Shown: one piece after another, positions 43,873 to 52,936 of the stretch
How the letters are laid out: each line of letters begins with the position of its first letter
Position numbering within the stretch: the stretch's first letter is position 1
From: Treponema sp.
Lineage (GTDB): Bacteria > Spirochaetota > Spirochaetia > Treponematales > Treponemataceae
DNA: 64,000 nt
Direction: 5' to 3'
NCBI GenBank assembly: GCA_016287815.1
Contig: JAEEWW010000007.1
Span: forward strand, 1 to 64,000
Position numbers and translations under genes: made by a program
The notes under the pieces: generated by a model
The model's database searches: none
Seen by the model: the letters and a program-made list of their open reading frames with translations, nothing else
What the model was told of the DNA's origin: nothing

Positions 43873-44949
43873 ATGCTGAAATTTTACTTTGATTCTGGAA
43901 CTACTAATACCCGTCTTTACGTTATAGATGAAAAAGGCGATGTTATTCAGATTATGGAAAAATCCATTGGCTCAAAAGATGTTTCACTTTCAGGTGATAA
44001 AAATCTTCTTGCGCGAGAACTTTCTGCCATGTATTTTGAGACAAAAGATAAGCTTCAATATAAATCTAAAAATATAAATGATATGAACGACGTAATCTGG
44101 ATGAGCGGAATGATTACCAGTGCTAACGGTATTGTTGAAATTCCTCACATCGGAGTTCCAGTCGGAAAGAAAAAGCTTGCTTCATGTGTCCAAAAATTTT
44201 ATGAAGGAAAGTTTTTTAAAAAAGATATCTACTTTATTCCAGGCATAAAAAGCGTTCCTGACGGAACAGAAATCACTGTAGAAAATGTTTATAAAATCAA
44301 CAATATGCGTGGTGAAGAAACGGAAATAATTGGAATCCTTGAAGAAAAGATTCCGGACATTCATCACGATTATAAAACGCTTACGTCCGATTCTGAAAAA
44401 TCAGGTACTTTTGTTTTGATTATGCCAGGCTCTCATACTCAGATTGCAGTTGTAAAAGATGGAAAAATAACGGATATAATTTCTACTATAACAGGTGAAC
44501 TTTTTAAGGCTTTAAAATCTCAGACAATTCTTGCTTCTTCTCTTGAAGAAACATCTGAAAAATCTTCCAATCATGATTCCAAGGTTGATGCGAATAATCT
44601 TGATTTAAATATGGTAGAAACAGGTGCAAAAAATCTAGAAGCTTTTGGATTTAACCGGGCGATTTATATTGTCCGTTCGCTTTTGCTTTTTACGGATTCT
44701 TCTGTAGAACAGCGTAAAAGTTATCTGGAAGGTGTACTTAATGGCGGGGTTTTAAAAGCAATAAAGGCTGTTCTTGGCTCTGCGCCACTTAATATTTATG
44801 TCTGCGGAAATGAAAATCAGTTTAAGATAATCCGCACTATTGCAGAAAAAATATACCCCGAATACAGAGTAAGCTTTATTGAAAATAATAAATCCATGCC
44901 TTTTTCTGTACTGGGGTTCAAAGCAATTTACGCGTGTTCTGAAACTTAA
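43873..44949 (+). CDS. dgoK: 2-dehydro-3-deoxygalactonokinase-like kinase
   Basis: 358 residues, slightly longer than the usual 290-330. The phosphate-binding loop FDSGTTNTRLYVIDEKG opens the protein. VIWMSGMITSANGIVEIPHIGVPVG is the family signature, with the later GTFVLIMPGSHTQIAVV segment. It makes the phosphorylated substrate for the divergent aldolase. An extra polar stretch (about 222-255, SSLEETSEKSSNHDSKVDANN) accounts for the extra length. Confidence 0.88.
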   Translation: MLKFYFDSGTTNTRLYVIDEKGDVIQIMEKSIGSKDVSLSGDKNLLARELSAMYFETKDKLQYKSKNINDMNDVIWMSGMITSANGIVEIPHIGVPVGKKKLASCVQKFYEGKFFKKDIYFIPGIKSVPDGTEITVENVYKINNMRGEETEIIGILEEKIPDIHHDYKTLTSDSEKSGTFVLIMPGSHTQIAVVKDGKITDIISTITGELFKALKSQTILASSLEETSEKSSNHDSKVDANNLDLNMVETGAKNLEAFGFNRAIYIVRSLLLFTDSSVEQRKSYLEGVLNGGVLKAIKAVLGSAPLNIYVCGNENQFKIIRTIAEKIYPEYRVSFIENNKSMPFSVLGFKAIYACSET

Positions 44950-45003
44950 ACTGAAGCTGAACAAAATTCAGCCACAGTTTAACTAAAACAACAAGTTAAA
45001 ACC

Positions 45004-45831
45004 TTAAAGTTTTTGAACTGCCTCACAAGCTTTGTCTACGTAAGGAATATCCAGGTCTTCTATGTTTCCTGAATCAACTGCGCTTGAAATGTTCTGTTCG
45101 ATTGGAATCTTTCCAAGAAGAGGAACTTCAAACTGAGCAGCAACTTCTTCAATATTGCTTTCGCCGTAGATTTTTATTTCTTTATTACAATCCGGACATT
45201 TTACATAGCTCATGTTTTCAATCAGCCCAAGAACCGGAATGTTCATTGTTTTTGCCATTTTCAGCGCTTTTTGAACGATTACGCTTACAAGCTGCTGCGG
45301 AGAAGAAACTACGATAATTCCACTTATCGGAAGTGACTGAAAAACTGTCAGCGGAACATCGCCTGTTCCAGGCGGCATATCTACAAACATATAATCAACG
45401 TCTTTCCAGTTTACATCTGTCCAGAACTGTTTTACAGCACCTGCAATTACAGGACCGCGCCAGATTACAGGATCGTTTTCGTGTTCCAGCAAAAAGTTCA
45501 TGGACATAAGCTGAATGCCATTTTTTGACATTACCGGGAACAGCGCATTTCCGTCGCCGACAGCACGTTCATGGCTTAAACCAAAAGATTCTGGAATAGA
45601 CGGGCCTGTAATGTCTGCGTCAAGAATAGCAGTTTTTTTGCCAAGTTTATTCATCTTACAGGCTAAAAGGCTTGTAACTAAAGATTTGCCGACTCCGCCT
45701 TTGCCCGAAACTATCGCTATGACTTTTCTAACGGAAGCGCCTTCGCGCAAAGAAACATGCAAATCCCGAGATTTGCAATTTGAACTGCAAGAAGAACAGT
45801 TATGTGTACAGTTTTCTGAATTATCTGCCAT
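45004..45831 (-). CDS. Mrp/NBP35-family iron-sulfur carrier ATPase
   Basis: 275 residues. The deviant P-loop SGKGGVGKS (about residues 42-50) and ILDADITGPS mark the Mrp family, with FVDMPPGTGD and the C-terminal CxxC (VKCPDCNKE) that holds a shared [4Fe-4S] cluster. The N-terminus has four further cysteines (CTHNCSSCSSNCKS), an arrangement like NBP35. It assembles or moves Fe-S clusters to targets. The ATG at 45831 has GAGG upstream and a matching promoter. Confidence 0.92.
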   Translation of the reverse strand: MADNSENCTHNCSSCSSNCKSRDLHVSLREGASVRKVIAIVSGKGGVGKSLVTSLLACKMNKLGKKTAILDADITGPSIPESFGLSHERAVGDGNALFPVMSKNGIQLMSMNFLLEHENDPVIWRGPVIAGAVKQFWTDVNWKDVDYMFVDMPPGTGDVPLTVFQSLPISGIIVVSSPQQLVSVIVQKALKMAKTMNIPVLGLIENMSYVKCPDCNKEIKIYGESNIEEVAAQFEVPLLGKIPIEQNISSAVDSGNIEDLDIPYVDKACEAVQKL

Positions 45832-45867
45832 GTCTAACCTCAAAAATAATATTTTCCCTTTGATATA

Positions 45868-45896
45868 AAGATATAAATTCTGCTTATGATAGTCAA
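45868..45896 (-). promoter_or_regulatory. Promoter of the Mrp gene
   Basis: Minus strand TTGACT, 17-base spacer, TATCTT. The leader of about 30 bases contains a GAGG site. Confidence 0.55.
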
Positions 45897-45972
45897 ATTT
45901 GACCGGTTAAATATTTTGCTGATACCGATTTGCGGACAGTTTTACCTTATTTCCGGTCTAATCTTGAATTGT

Positions 45973-46452
45973 CTAGCCTAAAATGCTTCCTGCAGCTCCA
46001 AGAACACCTGCACTTGCTAATGCCATGATAATTCCTGCTATTAAGACGCCTGTCATAACGGCAAAAATTGTCTGTTTAAAATTCATGTCTAAAAGACTTG
46101 CTGCAAGAGTTCCTGTCCATGCACCTGTTCCTGGTAACGGAATTCCGACAAAAAGCATGAGCGCAATAAAAAGCCCGTGTCCTGCTTTTTCTTGAAGTTT
46201 TTTACCGCCTTTTTCGCCCTTTTCAAGACAGAAAGTAAAAAACTTTCCGATTATTTTTTTGTCCGCGCCCCAGACTAAAACACGGCGTGCAAAAAGGTAA
46301 ATAAACGGAACCGGCAGCATGTTGCCTATGATACAGATTATGTAAGACTGAAGAAGCGGCAGCTTTAATGCTTGCGATACAGGAATTGCACCGCGAAGTT
46401 CAATCAATGGAATCATAGAAATAAAAAAAATCCAAATGTAGTTTTTAAGCAT
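45973..46452 (-). CDS. Small multidrug-export family membrane protein
   Basis: 159 residues with four or so membrane helices. The family opening is SMIPLIELRGAIPVSQALKLPLLQSYIICIIGNMLPVPFIYLFARRV, and LFVGIPLPGTGAWTGTLAASLL is the second conserved block. Members are labelled small multidrug exporters, but transport is not well proven. A minus-strand TATAAT lies nine bases before the ATG, giving a near-leaderless start. Confidence 0.82.
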   Translation of the reverse strand: MLKNYIWIFFISMIPLIELRGAIPVSQALKLPLLQSYIICIIGNMLPVPFIYLFARRVLVWGADKKIIGKFFTFCLEKGEKGGKKLQEKAGHGLFIALMLFVGIPLPGTGAWTGTLAASLLDMNFKQTIFAVMTGVLIAGIIMALASAGVLGAAGSILG

Positions 46453-46560
46453 AGTTCCATGATTATACAGAAAAAGCTGTACGATAACAACAACGTGAAT
46501 AAAAACGAATCAATAATTTAAGCTGGACTGCCGATAAATAAAAGAAATAATATGCATTTT

Positions 46561-46566
46561 TATAAT
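46561..46566 (+). promoter_or_regulatory. -10 element of a barrel-protein gene
   Basis: TATAAT 38 bases before the ATG; the leader includes GGAGG. No clear -35. Confidence 0.4.
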
Positions 46567-46604
46567 GAACTGCTTTTGAAAGCCTGTTCTTATGCGGAGG
46601 ATAT

Positions 46605-47204
46605 ATGAAAAAAATAGCTGCACTTGTACTTTTACTTGCTTCATCTTTTTTTGTTTTTGCAGCACCTGCAAAAAATTCTAAATCTGATAAAATCGGCGGG
46701 GTAGAGTTTGGAATCGGTACAGGTTATGTATTTTATGGTGACAGCGCAACAAAAAACTTAATTTCGTCAATGAACTCCGACAATTTTGCTCGTTTTTTAA
46801 TTGGCGGTGATGTTGGTATTTTTATCCCTCTTGCTGATTATGTAAGTTTTGTCGCTGATGCAGAACTTTTAAATGATCTTTTCTGGAAAGGCGGAGAACA
46901 TTGTTTCTTTTTTGATTATTCATTTAACGGCGGAATAAAACTTATGCCTGGTTTTGGTGGCTTGGGATTTACAGTTGACTATTGTTTAGGCCGCAGAACT
47001 TCCGTAATAAAATATGACTCTTATTCTGCAACAGAATCTACTAAATGGGGAAACGGCTTTAAGTTTGCCATAGACTACGACATAAAATATAACAAAAAAG
47101 AAGGCGTATGCCCTGTTGTTGGTGCTTACTGGCGTCACATGCCTCGCGGCGACAATTTTTCTGATAACACAATTTCAATCTATATGAAATTTTTGTTCAG
47201 ATAA
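46605..47204 (+). CDS. Exported beta-barrel-like protein of unknown function
   Basis: 199 residues. Signal peptide MKKIAALVLLLASSFFVFAAPA; mature part with strand-like segments (GGVEFGIGTGYVFYG, GGIKLMPGFGGLGFTVDYCLG) ending TISIYMKFLFR. It looks like a small outer-membrane barrel. CGGAGG precedes the ATG. It has its own terminator shared with the converging rny gene. Confidence 0.7.
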   Translation: MKKIAALVLLLASSFFVFAAPAKNSKSDKIGGVEFGIGTGYVFYGDSATKNLISSMNSDNFARFLIGGDVGIFIPLADYVSFVADAELLNDLFWKGGEHCFFFDYSFNGGIKLMPGFGGLGFTVDYCLGRRTSVIKYDSYSATESTKWGNGFKFAIDYDIKYNKKEGVCPVVGAYWRHMPRGDNFSDNTISIYMKFLFR

Positions 47205-47225
47205 ATTGAAATTGTTGTGCCTATG

Positions 47226-47263
47226 AAAAAGAACTGCCCGAGATTTCTCGGGCAGTTCTTTTT
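47226..47263. terminator. Bidirectional terminator between the barrel gene and rny
   Basis: AAAAA, GAACTGCCCGAG, loop ATTT, CTCGGGCAGTTC, TTTTT. The A- and T-tracts give a U-run in both directions. Confidence 0.92.
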
Positions 47264-47303
47264 GGGCATATCGAATAGCCCTAGCGGCCGTATTGAGTAC
47301 GGT

Positions 47304-48836
47304 CTATCGAGCGTACTCAGTAATTCTGGTTTCGCGAATCATTGTAAGTTTGATTCTTCCAGGGTACTTCAAGTCAGATTCAATCTGTTTTGCAATGCTT
47401 CTTGCAAGTTCCTTAACATCCTGGTCAGAAACTTTTTCATTGTTTACCAGAATTCGAAGTTCACGACCTGCCTGAATTGCATAAGCCTTTTCTACGCCCT
47501 GGAAGCCTTCTGCAACAGCTTCAAGATTTTCAAGACGTTTAACGTAGTTATCTACGGTTTCGCGTCTTGCACCAGGACGTGCGGCAGAAATTGCATCGGC
47601 AATCTGTACCAGAACAGCTTCAAGCGACTGCGGTTCAACATCATTGTGGTGAGCGGCAATTGCGTTGATGATAACCTGATCTTCGCCCATTTTGCGAGCC
47701 ATGTCTGCACCAACTTCTGCGTGGTTCTGTTCTGTTTCGTTTTCTGCACCTTTACCGATATCGTGTAAAAGGGCAGCACGTTTTGCAACTTCACGGTTTG
47801 CACCAAGTTCTGCGGCAAGAAGGGCTGCAATAAGTGCAACTTCTTTAGAATGTGTAAGAACATTCTGTCCGTAGCTTGTTCTGAAGTAAAGGCGTCCAAG
47901 AGCGATTACGCCGTCAGTATTCATATTGTGGATACCAAGTTCAAATAATGCTTTTTCACCTTCTTCGTAAATCTTCTGCTGTATTTCCCTTGTAACTTTC
48001 TGTACGATTTCTTCAATTCTTGTAGGATGAATACGACCGTCAGAAATAAGACGTTCAAGTGAAACTTTTGCAATTTCCTTGCGTACCGGGTCAAAACATG
48101 AAATAACAACTGCTTCCGGAGTATCGTCAATGATGATATCTACACCGGTCATTGTTTCCAGTGTTCTGATGTTACGTCCTTCTCGACCAATAATGCGGCC
48201 TTTCATTTCATCGCTTGGCAGAGAAACCGTAGTTACTGTAATGTCACTTGTAGTTTCTGTGGCAATGCGCTGAATTGTAGAAACAAGAATGTCACGGGCT
48301 TTCTTTTCCGCAGTGATGTTAGATTCCTGTTCAATCTTGTTGATGAGTGCCTGTGCGTCATGGCGAGCATCATTTTCAAGGTCTTTTATGATAAGAGATT
48401 TTGCCTCTTCGACCGTAAGACCTGAGATGCGTTCCAGTTCTTTTCTGTACTGTTCTTCCTGCTGTGCAAGGGCAACTTCACGTTTTTCCATTGCTGCTAC
48501 ACGATTAGCAAAGTCTTTGTCTCGTTTTTCAAACTCTGCTGCACGCTGGTCTAGCAGTTCTTCTTTTTTGTTTACCCGCGATTCATAACGCTGTACTTCT
48601 GCACGGCGCTCGCGGTTCTCCCGTTCCTGTTGGTTCCGTTCCCGAATGAGTTCATCTTTTGCTTCGAGCAAAATTTCTTTTTTCTGAGCTTCAGCTTCTC
48701 TAATTGCATCCTGTTTTACACGTTCTGCTTTTTGTTCAGACGCAGATAGTTGAAATCTGGCATACAGCCAGCGAATAGTCCATCCAAGAACGATTCCAAT
48801 AACCGGGAGAATGATGAATAAAATTATGTTATTCAA
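47304..48836 (-). CDS. rny: Ribonuclease Y
   Basis: 510 residues. An N-terminal membrane anchor (about 1-22), a long coiled coil (about 30-150), a KH domain (MKGRIIGREGRNIRTLE), and an HD nuclease domain (RAALLHDIGKGAE). It is the membrane-bound endonuclease that starts mRNA decay in bacteria without RNase E. The start codon is TTG at 48836 with AGGGG six bases upstream. It follows the lptB gene on the same strand, about 200 bases downstream. Confidence 0.95.
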   Translation of the reverse strand: MNNIILFIILPVIGIVLGWTIRWLYARFQLSASEQKAERVKQDAIREAEAQKKEILLEAKDELIRERNQQERENRERRAEVQRYESRVNKKEELLDQRAAEFEKRDKDFANRVAAMEKREVALAQQEEQYRKELERISGLTVEEAKSLIIKDLENDARHDAQALINKIEQESNITAEKKARDILVSTIQRIATETTSDITVTTVSLPSDEMKGRIIGREGRNIRTLETMTGVDIIIDDTPEAVVISCFDPVRKEIAKVSLERLISDGRIHPTRIEEIVQKVTREIQQKIYEEGEKALFELGIHNMNTDGVIALGRLYFRTSYGQNVLTHSKEVALIAALLAAELGANREVAKRAALLHDIGKGAENETEQNHAEVGADMARKMGEDQVIINAIAAHHNDVEPQSLEAVLVQIADAISAARPGARRETVDNYVKRLENLEAVAEGFQGVEKAYAIQAGRELRILVNNEKVSDQDVKELARSIAKQIESDLKYPGRIKLTMIRETRITEYAR

Positions 48837-49041
48837 AGCAATCCCCTTTTTAAGTAGAAAACTTTTGTTCCACTTTAAAATCGTTCACTATAATAATAGC
48901 GTAATAAAACGTTTGTTGTCAAACAACTTATCTATATAAATTGAAATAAAATACATACTTTTTGAGTTTTTCTGCATTTTTATAAGTTGAAAGGTCTATA
49001 AGAGGAAAGACTATTAATGTGAATTACAGAGAGAAAATAAA

Positions 49042-49848
49042 CTATAACGTAAAATCTTTACCAAGGTAAATTTCTCTTGCCAAAGGAGAATCAAGAACAT
49101 CTTGTTTTGTCCCCTGAACAACAATCTGACCTGTATTTATAATTATTGAGCGTGTTGTAATTTCAAGCGTATCGCGTACATTGTGGTCTGTTATTAGAAT
49201 TCCGATTCCGCGTTGGGAAAGAAGTTTTATCATTTTTTTTATGTCTGCAACTGCAATCGGGTCAATTCCTGCAAAAGGCTCGTCAAGCATAAGGAATTTA
49301 GGTTCAATTGCAAGCGAACGTGCTATTTCTGTCCTGCGGCGTTCACCGCCGGAAAGAGTATATGCCGGCTGATTCCTTATTTTTTGAATTGAAAATTCTT
49401 CTATAAGTTTGTCCAGACGGTCGAGTTTCTGCTGCTTTGTAAGTTCTTTCTGATTTTCAAGAATTGCCCAGATATTTTCTTCGACGGTCATTTTTCTGAA
49501 AACTGAAGGTTCCTGCGGAAGATATGAAATTCCCATCTGTGCGCGTTTGTACATAGGTAAATCCGTTATGGTTTTTCCGTCTAAGATAACTTCGCCTTCT
49601 GTAGGTTTGTAAAATCCTACTATCATATAGAACGTGGTTGTTTTGCCGGAGCCGTTAGGACCGAGCAGCCCTAGAACTTCACCTGTTTTTATTGAAAAAT
49701 CAATTCCCTGTACAACTTTTTTGCGACCGAAGTGCTTGTAAAGGCTAGAAACTTTCAGTTCGTGCTCTACGGATTGTTCAGAGTTTTCGCCGATAATATT
49801 TTCTTCAGTAATAATTTCGTTAGTATTTTCGGTTAAGCCTTCACTCAT
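49042..49848 (-). CDS. lptB: Lipopolysaccharide-export ATPase LptB
   Basis: 268 residues. The ABC ATPase has Walker A GPNGSGKTT, the LptB-type loop GFYKPTEGEVILDGKTITDLPMYKRAQMGISYLPQEPSVFRKMTVEENIWAIL, signature LSGGERRR, and Walker B LMLDEPFAGIDP. It drives the LptBFG extractor at the inner membrane. The N-terminal 30 acidic residues are extra. AGGAGA precedes the ATG. It follows lptA, completing pyrG-lptC-lptA-lptB. Confidence 0.92.
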   Translation of the reverse strand: MSEGLTENTNEIITEENIIGENSEQSVEHELKVSSLYKHFGRKKVVQGIDFSIKTGEVLGLLGPNGSGKTTTFYMIVGFYKPTEGEVILDGKTITDLPMYKRAQMGISYLPQEPSVFRKMTVEENIWAILENQKELTKQQKLDRLDKLIEEFSIQKIRNQPAYTLSGGERRRTEIARSLAIEPKFLMLDEPFAGIDPIAVADIKKMIKLLSQRGIGILITDHNVRDTLEITTRSIIINTGQIVVQGTKQDVLDSPLAREIYLGKDFTL

Positions 49849-49894
49849 TGCCGTCTCCTATATAAAAACCACGCTATTGCAGACAGGTTTTATC

Positions 49895-50560
49895 TTATTC
49901 TTCTTTTTCGGGCTTTTTGCCTGAACTTGTTACAGAACCGTGAACACGTCCGCTCATTGAAATTTCCTGCGTGTTCATGTCGAGTGTTATCTGCTGTGCA
50001 TTAAACGTATCTTTGCCTTGGACGATTTTGGGCGAACCGCTTATTTCAAGAAGCTGTTCGTTTTTGTGGTAAACCGCATAAGCACCGGTACATACATTGT
50101 CTTTTTGTGTAAGTTTTACATTTATCTGAAAAATTGCGGTCTGTGTTTTCTGTCTGTATTCCAGAAGCTGGGAAGATGCCGAAACTTCGTTTTCTTTGTC
50201 TTCAAGTTTTACATTGTCCTGTAAAAGTGTAACTTCTGTTTCCCTGTCAAAAGAAAGTTTTCCGCATGAAAATTCTGTTTGTTTTTTTGTATTTTTTGCA
50301 GAAACTTTGCCTTCTGCCTTTATTAACCTGAAATCTGTACCGGAAAGCGTAATTCTATCGGCACGGATTTCCATATTTTGAGTTTGTACGAAGGCGTTTC
50401 CCTGCAAGGTTGTTGTGTCGTTGTTGTTTCCGGCTGTGCCGGTCATTTTATCAGCCTTAAATATTATCTGTTCGGAATAAAGCGGAATACAGGCATTGCT
50501 ATAAACGCTGAAAATAATAATTGCGGAAAATAAAGATTTTATACAAAGCCTGACTTTCAT
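49895..50560 (-). CDS. lptA: LptA-like periplasmic bridge protein (OstA fold)
   Basis: 221 residues. Signal peptide ending at LYSEQ, then the OstA beta-jellyroll: IIFKADKMTGTAGNNNDTTTLQGNAFVQTQNMEIRADRITLSG, and the later KTQTAIFQINVKLTQKDNVCTGAYAVYHKNEQLLEISGSPKIVQGKD. It carries lipopolysaccharide or a similar glycolipid across the periplasm. The start overlaps lptC by four bases. Confidence 0.88.
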   Translation of the reverse strand: MKVRLCIKSLFSAIIIFSVYSNACIPLYSEQIIFKADKMTGTAGNNNDTTTLQGNAFVQTQNMEIRADRITLSGTDFRLIKAEGKVSAKNTKKQTEFSCGKLSFDRETEVTLLQDNVKLEDKENEVSASSQLLEYRQKTQTAIFQINVKLTQKDNVCTGAYAVYHKNEQLLEISGSPKIVQGKDTFNAQQITLDMNTQEISMSGRVHGSVTSSGKKPEKEE

Positions 50561-51228
50561 TTTATTTTCTCCGCTTCAGATGTTGATTCTGTTTCTGCTG
50601 AATTTTTTTCATCGACTGCATTTATTGCATCAGCTGTATCTTCATTACCTGCTGTGTTTTCTGCTTCGTCTGTTGTGACAGTGCCTGAAACAGCACCGGC
50701 AAAGGCAAATGTGCTGCTTGCAATACTTGATGAAAAATCTTTTCCGGTTAGTTTTAAATTATCTTTTTCAAGAGTGACTTCCTGGCCTTTGCCGGATGTT
50801 AACTGTTCTGTTTTTCCGTTCCAGCGAAGGTTTTGGGCAAAAATGCGCATGTCATGCTGTTCGTCTTTTACCTGAATATCGTCTAGAAGAATGTATTCTT
50901 CGTTTTCTGTATCAGCTGCAATATAACCGCTTTTTCCTTCGTTAATCAGTTTTTCATCATTGTCAAAAGATTTAAATGAAATGCCTTTTGCGTAAGAAAG
51001 GTTTCCGCTTTTATATTGTTCCAGTTTTTCTGCTTTGAGCTCGAATTTCTTTTTTCCATCTTCTGTTCTGTAAAAAGATGCGTTTTCTGCAATCATTTCC
51101 GGAATCTGTTTTTCAACGGAAATTGTGGTTTCGTATTTTAATGAGCATGATAAAAAAAGCAGAAAAATCAGTGCGCTGGAAAGAGTGCATTTTGTGGTTT
51201 TTCTGCTCATTAAAAATCTACAACGCAT
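50557..51228 (-). CDS. lptC: LptC-like lipoprotein
   Basis: About 223 residues. The N-terminus carries a lipoprotein signal (ALIFLLFLSC, Cys28), then an LptC-like fold (IPEMIAENASFYRTEDGKKKFELKAEKLEQYK, and GYIAADTENEEYILLDDIQVKDEQHDMRIFAQNLRW). The C-terminal 45 residues are acidic and repetitive. It hands lipid from LptBFG to LptA. I chose the ATG that overlaps the pyrG stop by one base (TAATG) rather than the track start, which lies inside pyrG. LptC is usually membrane-anchored, so the lipobox is a variation. Confidence 0.8.
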   Translation of the reverse strand: MRCRFLMSRKTTKCTLSSALIFLLFLSCSLKYETTISVEKQIPEMIAENASFYRTEDGKKKFELKAEKLEQYKSGNLSYAKGISFKSFDNDEKLINEGKSGYIAADTENEEYILLDDIQVKDEQHDMRIFAQNLRWNGKTEQLTSGKGQEVTLEKDNLKLTGKDFSSSIASSTFAFAGAVSGTVTTDEAENTAGNEDTADAINAVDEKNSAETESTSEAEKIK

Positions 51229-52832
51229 TATTTTTTGTTTTGCAGTACAGCTCCAATGAATGCTATGAACAGCGGATGCGGATTTGTTGGTCGGGAAATA
51301 AATTCCGGATGGAACTGTACGCCTATTCCCCATGGATGATTTTTCCATTCAAAAGCTTCGGTCTGTCTGTCCGGGATAGATACCGCGCTTGTGATAAGTC
51401 CGTTTTCTGCCATGCGGTCAGTATAACGGCGGTCAAATGTATATTTGCTTCTGTGGCGTTCAGAAATCTGTTTCTTTTTATAGATGTCAAAAAGTTTTGT
51501 GTTTTTTTCGATTTCTACAAAACTTGCGCCAAGCTTCATAATGCCTGTTGCGGTAGTTCCTGCCTGTTCTTCAGGAAGACTGATAACTGCGTGCTTGCAG
51601 TTCTGCATGAATTCCGTACTGTCCGCATCTTCCCATCCAAGAATTGAGCGGGCTGTTTCTATAGCCATAAGCTGCATTCCAAGGTCGATGCCAAGATACG
51701 GAATGTTGTGTTCGCGTGCATATTTTACGGAAGCAAGCAGACCAAGGAATCCACGCTGTCCGTAATTGCCAGGAACGACAATACCGTCAAGTCCTGTAAG
51801 GTATTTTTCTATTGAATCAGCATTTTCCAAGGTTTCTGCATCGATTTTTTTGATTTTAACGGCAACTCCGTGTGAAGTTACTGCTGCATGGAACAGTGAT
51901 TCGCGGACTGATTTGTAGCAGTTATCAAGATAGTCTTTTTTGCCTACCATTCCGATTGTAATTGTCTGCGACGGATTTTTCAGCTTATCCATAAAAGTAA
52001 GCCATGGAGAAATGTCGCATTTTTTCTGCGGAAGTCCGAGTTTTTCAAGAATTTTTGTATCAATGCCCTGTTCGTGGAAGAGAACAGGAAGTTCGTATAC
52101 GGAATTTTCTACATCACAGGAAGTGAATACAGATGTCGGCGGAACGTTGCAGAAAAGGCCGACTTTCTTTTTAAGACCTTCGTCCAGCTGCTGTTCGCAG
52201 CGGCATAAAAGAATATCCGGCTGAATGCCTGCTTCCTGCAGCTGCTTTACAGAATGCTGTGTTGGTTTTGTTTTTAATTCTCCGCCAATGATAACAGGAA
52301 CAAGGGCAAGGTGAATGCAAACCGTGTTCTGTTTGCCGAGTTCGCGGATTAACTGGCGAACAGCTTCCAGAAAAGGAATTGTTTCTATGTCACCGACAGT
52401 TCCGCCGACTTCAACTAAAACAATGTCTGCGTTTGTCTGTGCACCGATATTTAAAATACGGCGTTTAATTTCATCAGTGATATGTGGAATAACCTGAACT
52501 GTGCGTCCATTGTAGCGGCCTGCGCGTTCGTTTTTGATTACAGAATCGTAAACTTTACCGATTGTAATGCAGTTTGCGGAAGTAAGGTTAACGCTTGTAA
52601 AGCGTGAAAAGTTGCCTAAATCCAAATCTGTTTCGGCACCATCTTCTGTTACAAAAACTTCGCCGTGCTGATAAGGGCTTATGTTTCCTGCGTCAACATT
52701 TACGTAAGGATCACATTTCATCATTGCGACTTTGTAGCCGCTGCATTCAAAAAGACTTCCGAGGGAGGAAGAAGCAACGCCTTTTCCAAGGCTTGAACAG
52801 ACACCACTTGTTACAAGGACATATTTACTCAT
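51228..52832 (-). CDS. pyrG: CTP synthase lacking the glutaminase nucleophile
   Basis: 534 residues. The synthetase domain is complete: SGVCSSLGKGVASSSLGSLF, SPYQHGEVFVTEDGAETDLDLGNFSRF, TVQVIPHITDEIK and VGGTVGDIE. The glutaminase domain (about 290-534) keeps the FHPEF histidine and glutamate but has GIDLGMQ where GICLGMQ carries the catalytic Cys, and PGNYGQRG in place of the PGGFGxRG oxyanion loop. GAC is clear in the DNA, so this is not a misreading of a frame. It likely makes CTP from UTP using free ammonia. The start MSKYVL at 52832 is preferred over the longer track ORF. Confidence 0.93.
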   Translation of the reverse strand: MSKYVLVTSGVCSSLGKGVASSSLGSLFECSGYKVAMMKCDPYVNVDAGNISPYQHGEVFVTEDGAETDLDLGNFSRFTSVNLTSANCITIGKVYDSVIKNERAGRYNGRTVQVIPHITDEIKRRILNIGAQTNADIVLVEVGGTVGDIETIPFLEAVRQLIRELGKQNTVCIHLALVPVIIGGELKTKPTQHSVKQLQEAGIQPDILLCRCEQQLDEGLKKKVGLFCNVPPTSVFTSCDVENSVYELPVLFHEQGIDTKILEKLGLPQKKCDISPWLTFMDKLKNPSQTITIGMVGKKDYLDNCYKSVRESLFHAAVTSHGVAVKIKKIDAETLENADSIEKYLTGLDGIVVPGNYGQRGFLGLLASVKYAREHNIPYLGIDLGMQLMAIETARSILGWEDADSTEFMQNCKHAVISLPEEQAGTTATGIMKLGASFVEIEKNTKLFDIYKKKQISERHRSKYTFDRRYTDRMAENGLITSAVSIPDRQTEAFEWKNHPWGIGVQFHPEFISRPTNPHPLFIAFIGAVLQNKK

Positions 52833-52893
52833 GGAATGTAATTTTCCCATTTACACGTGGATTAGTCAAGCCACGTAAAGAAATCGCGAGTGA

Positions 52894-52936
52894 CGCAGCG
52901 ATTTTAGTGGCGTCAAGCTCGGACTCTTCCGAGCTT
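52894..52936 (-). repeat. Dispersed hairpin-plus-core element, copy 1
   Basis: Minus strand: stem AAGCTCGGA, loop AGAG, TCCGAGCTT, then GACGCCACTAAAATCGCTGCG. Copy 2 is at 62407-62449. Confidence 0.65.

Noticed and set aside
44950-45003. GCTGAA/TTCAGC hairpin after dgoK as a terminator
   Set aside because: Stem is only 6 bp with no T-run in either direction.
47293-47320. TGAGTACG/CGTACTCA inverted repeat
   Set aside because: It overlaps the end of rny and is weak next to the clear terminator at 47226-47263; probably coincidental.
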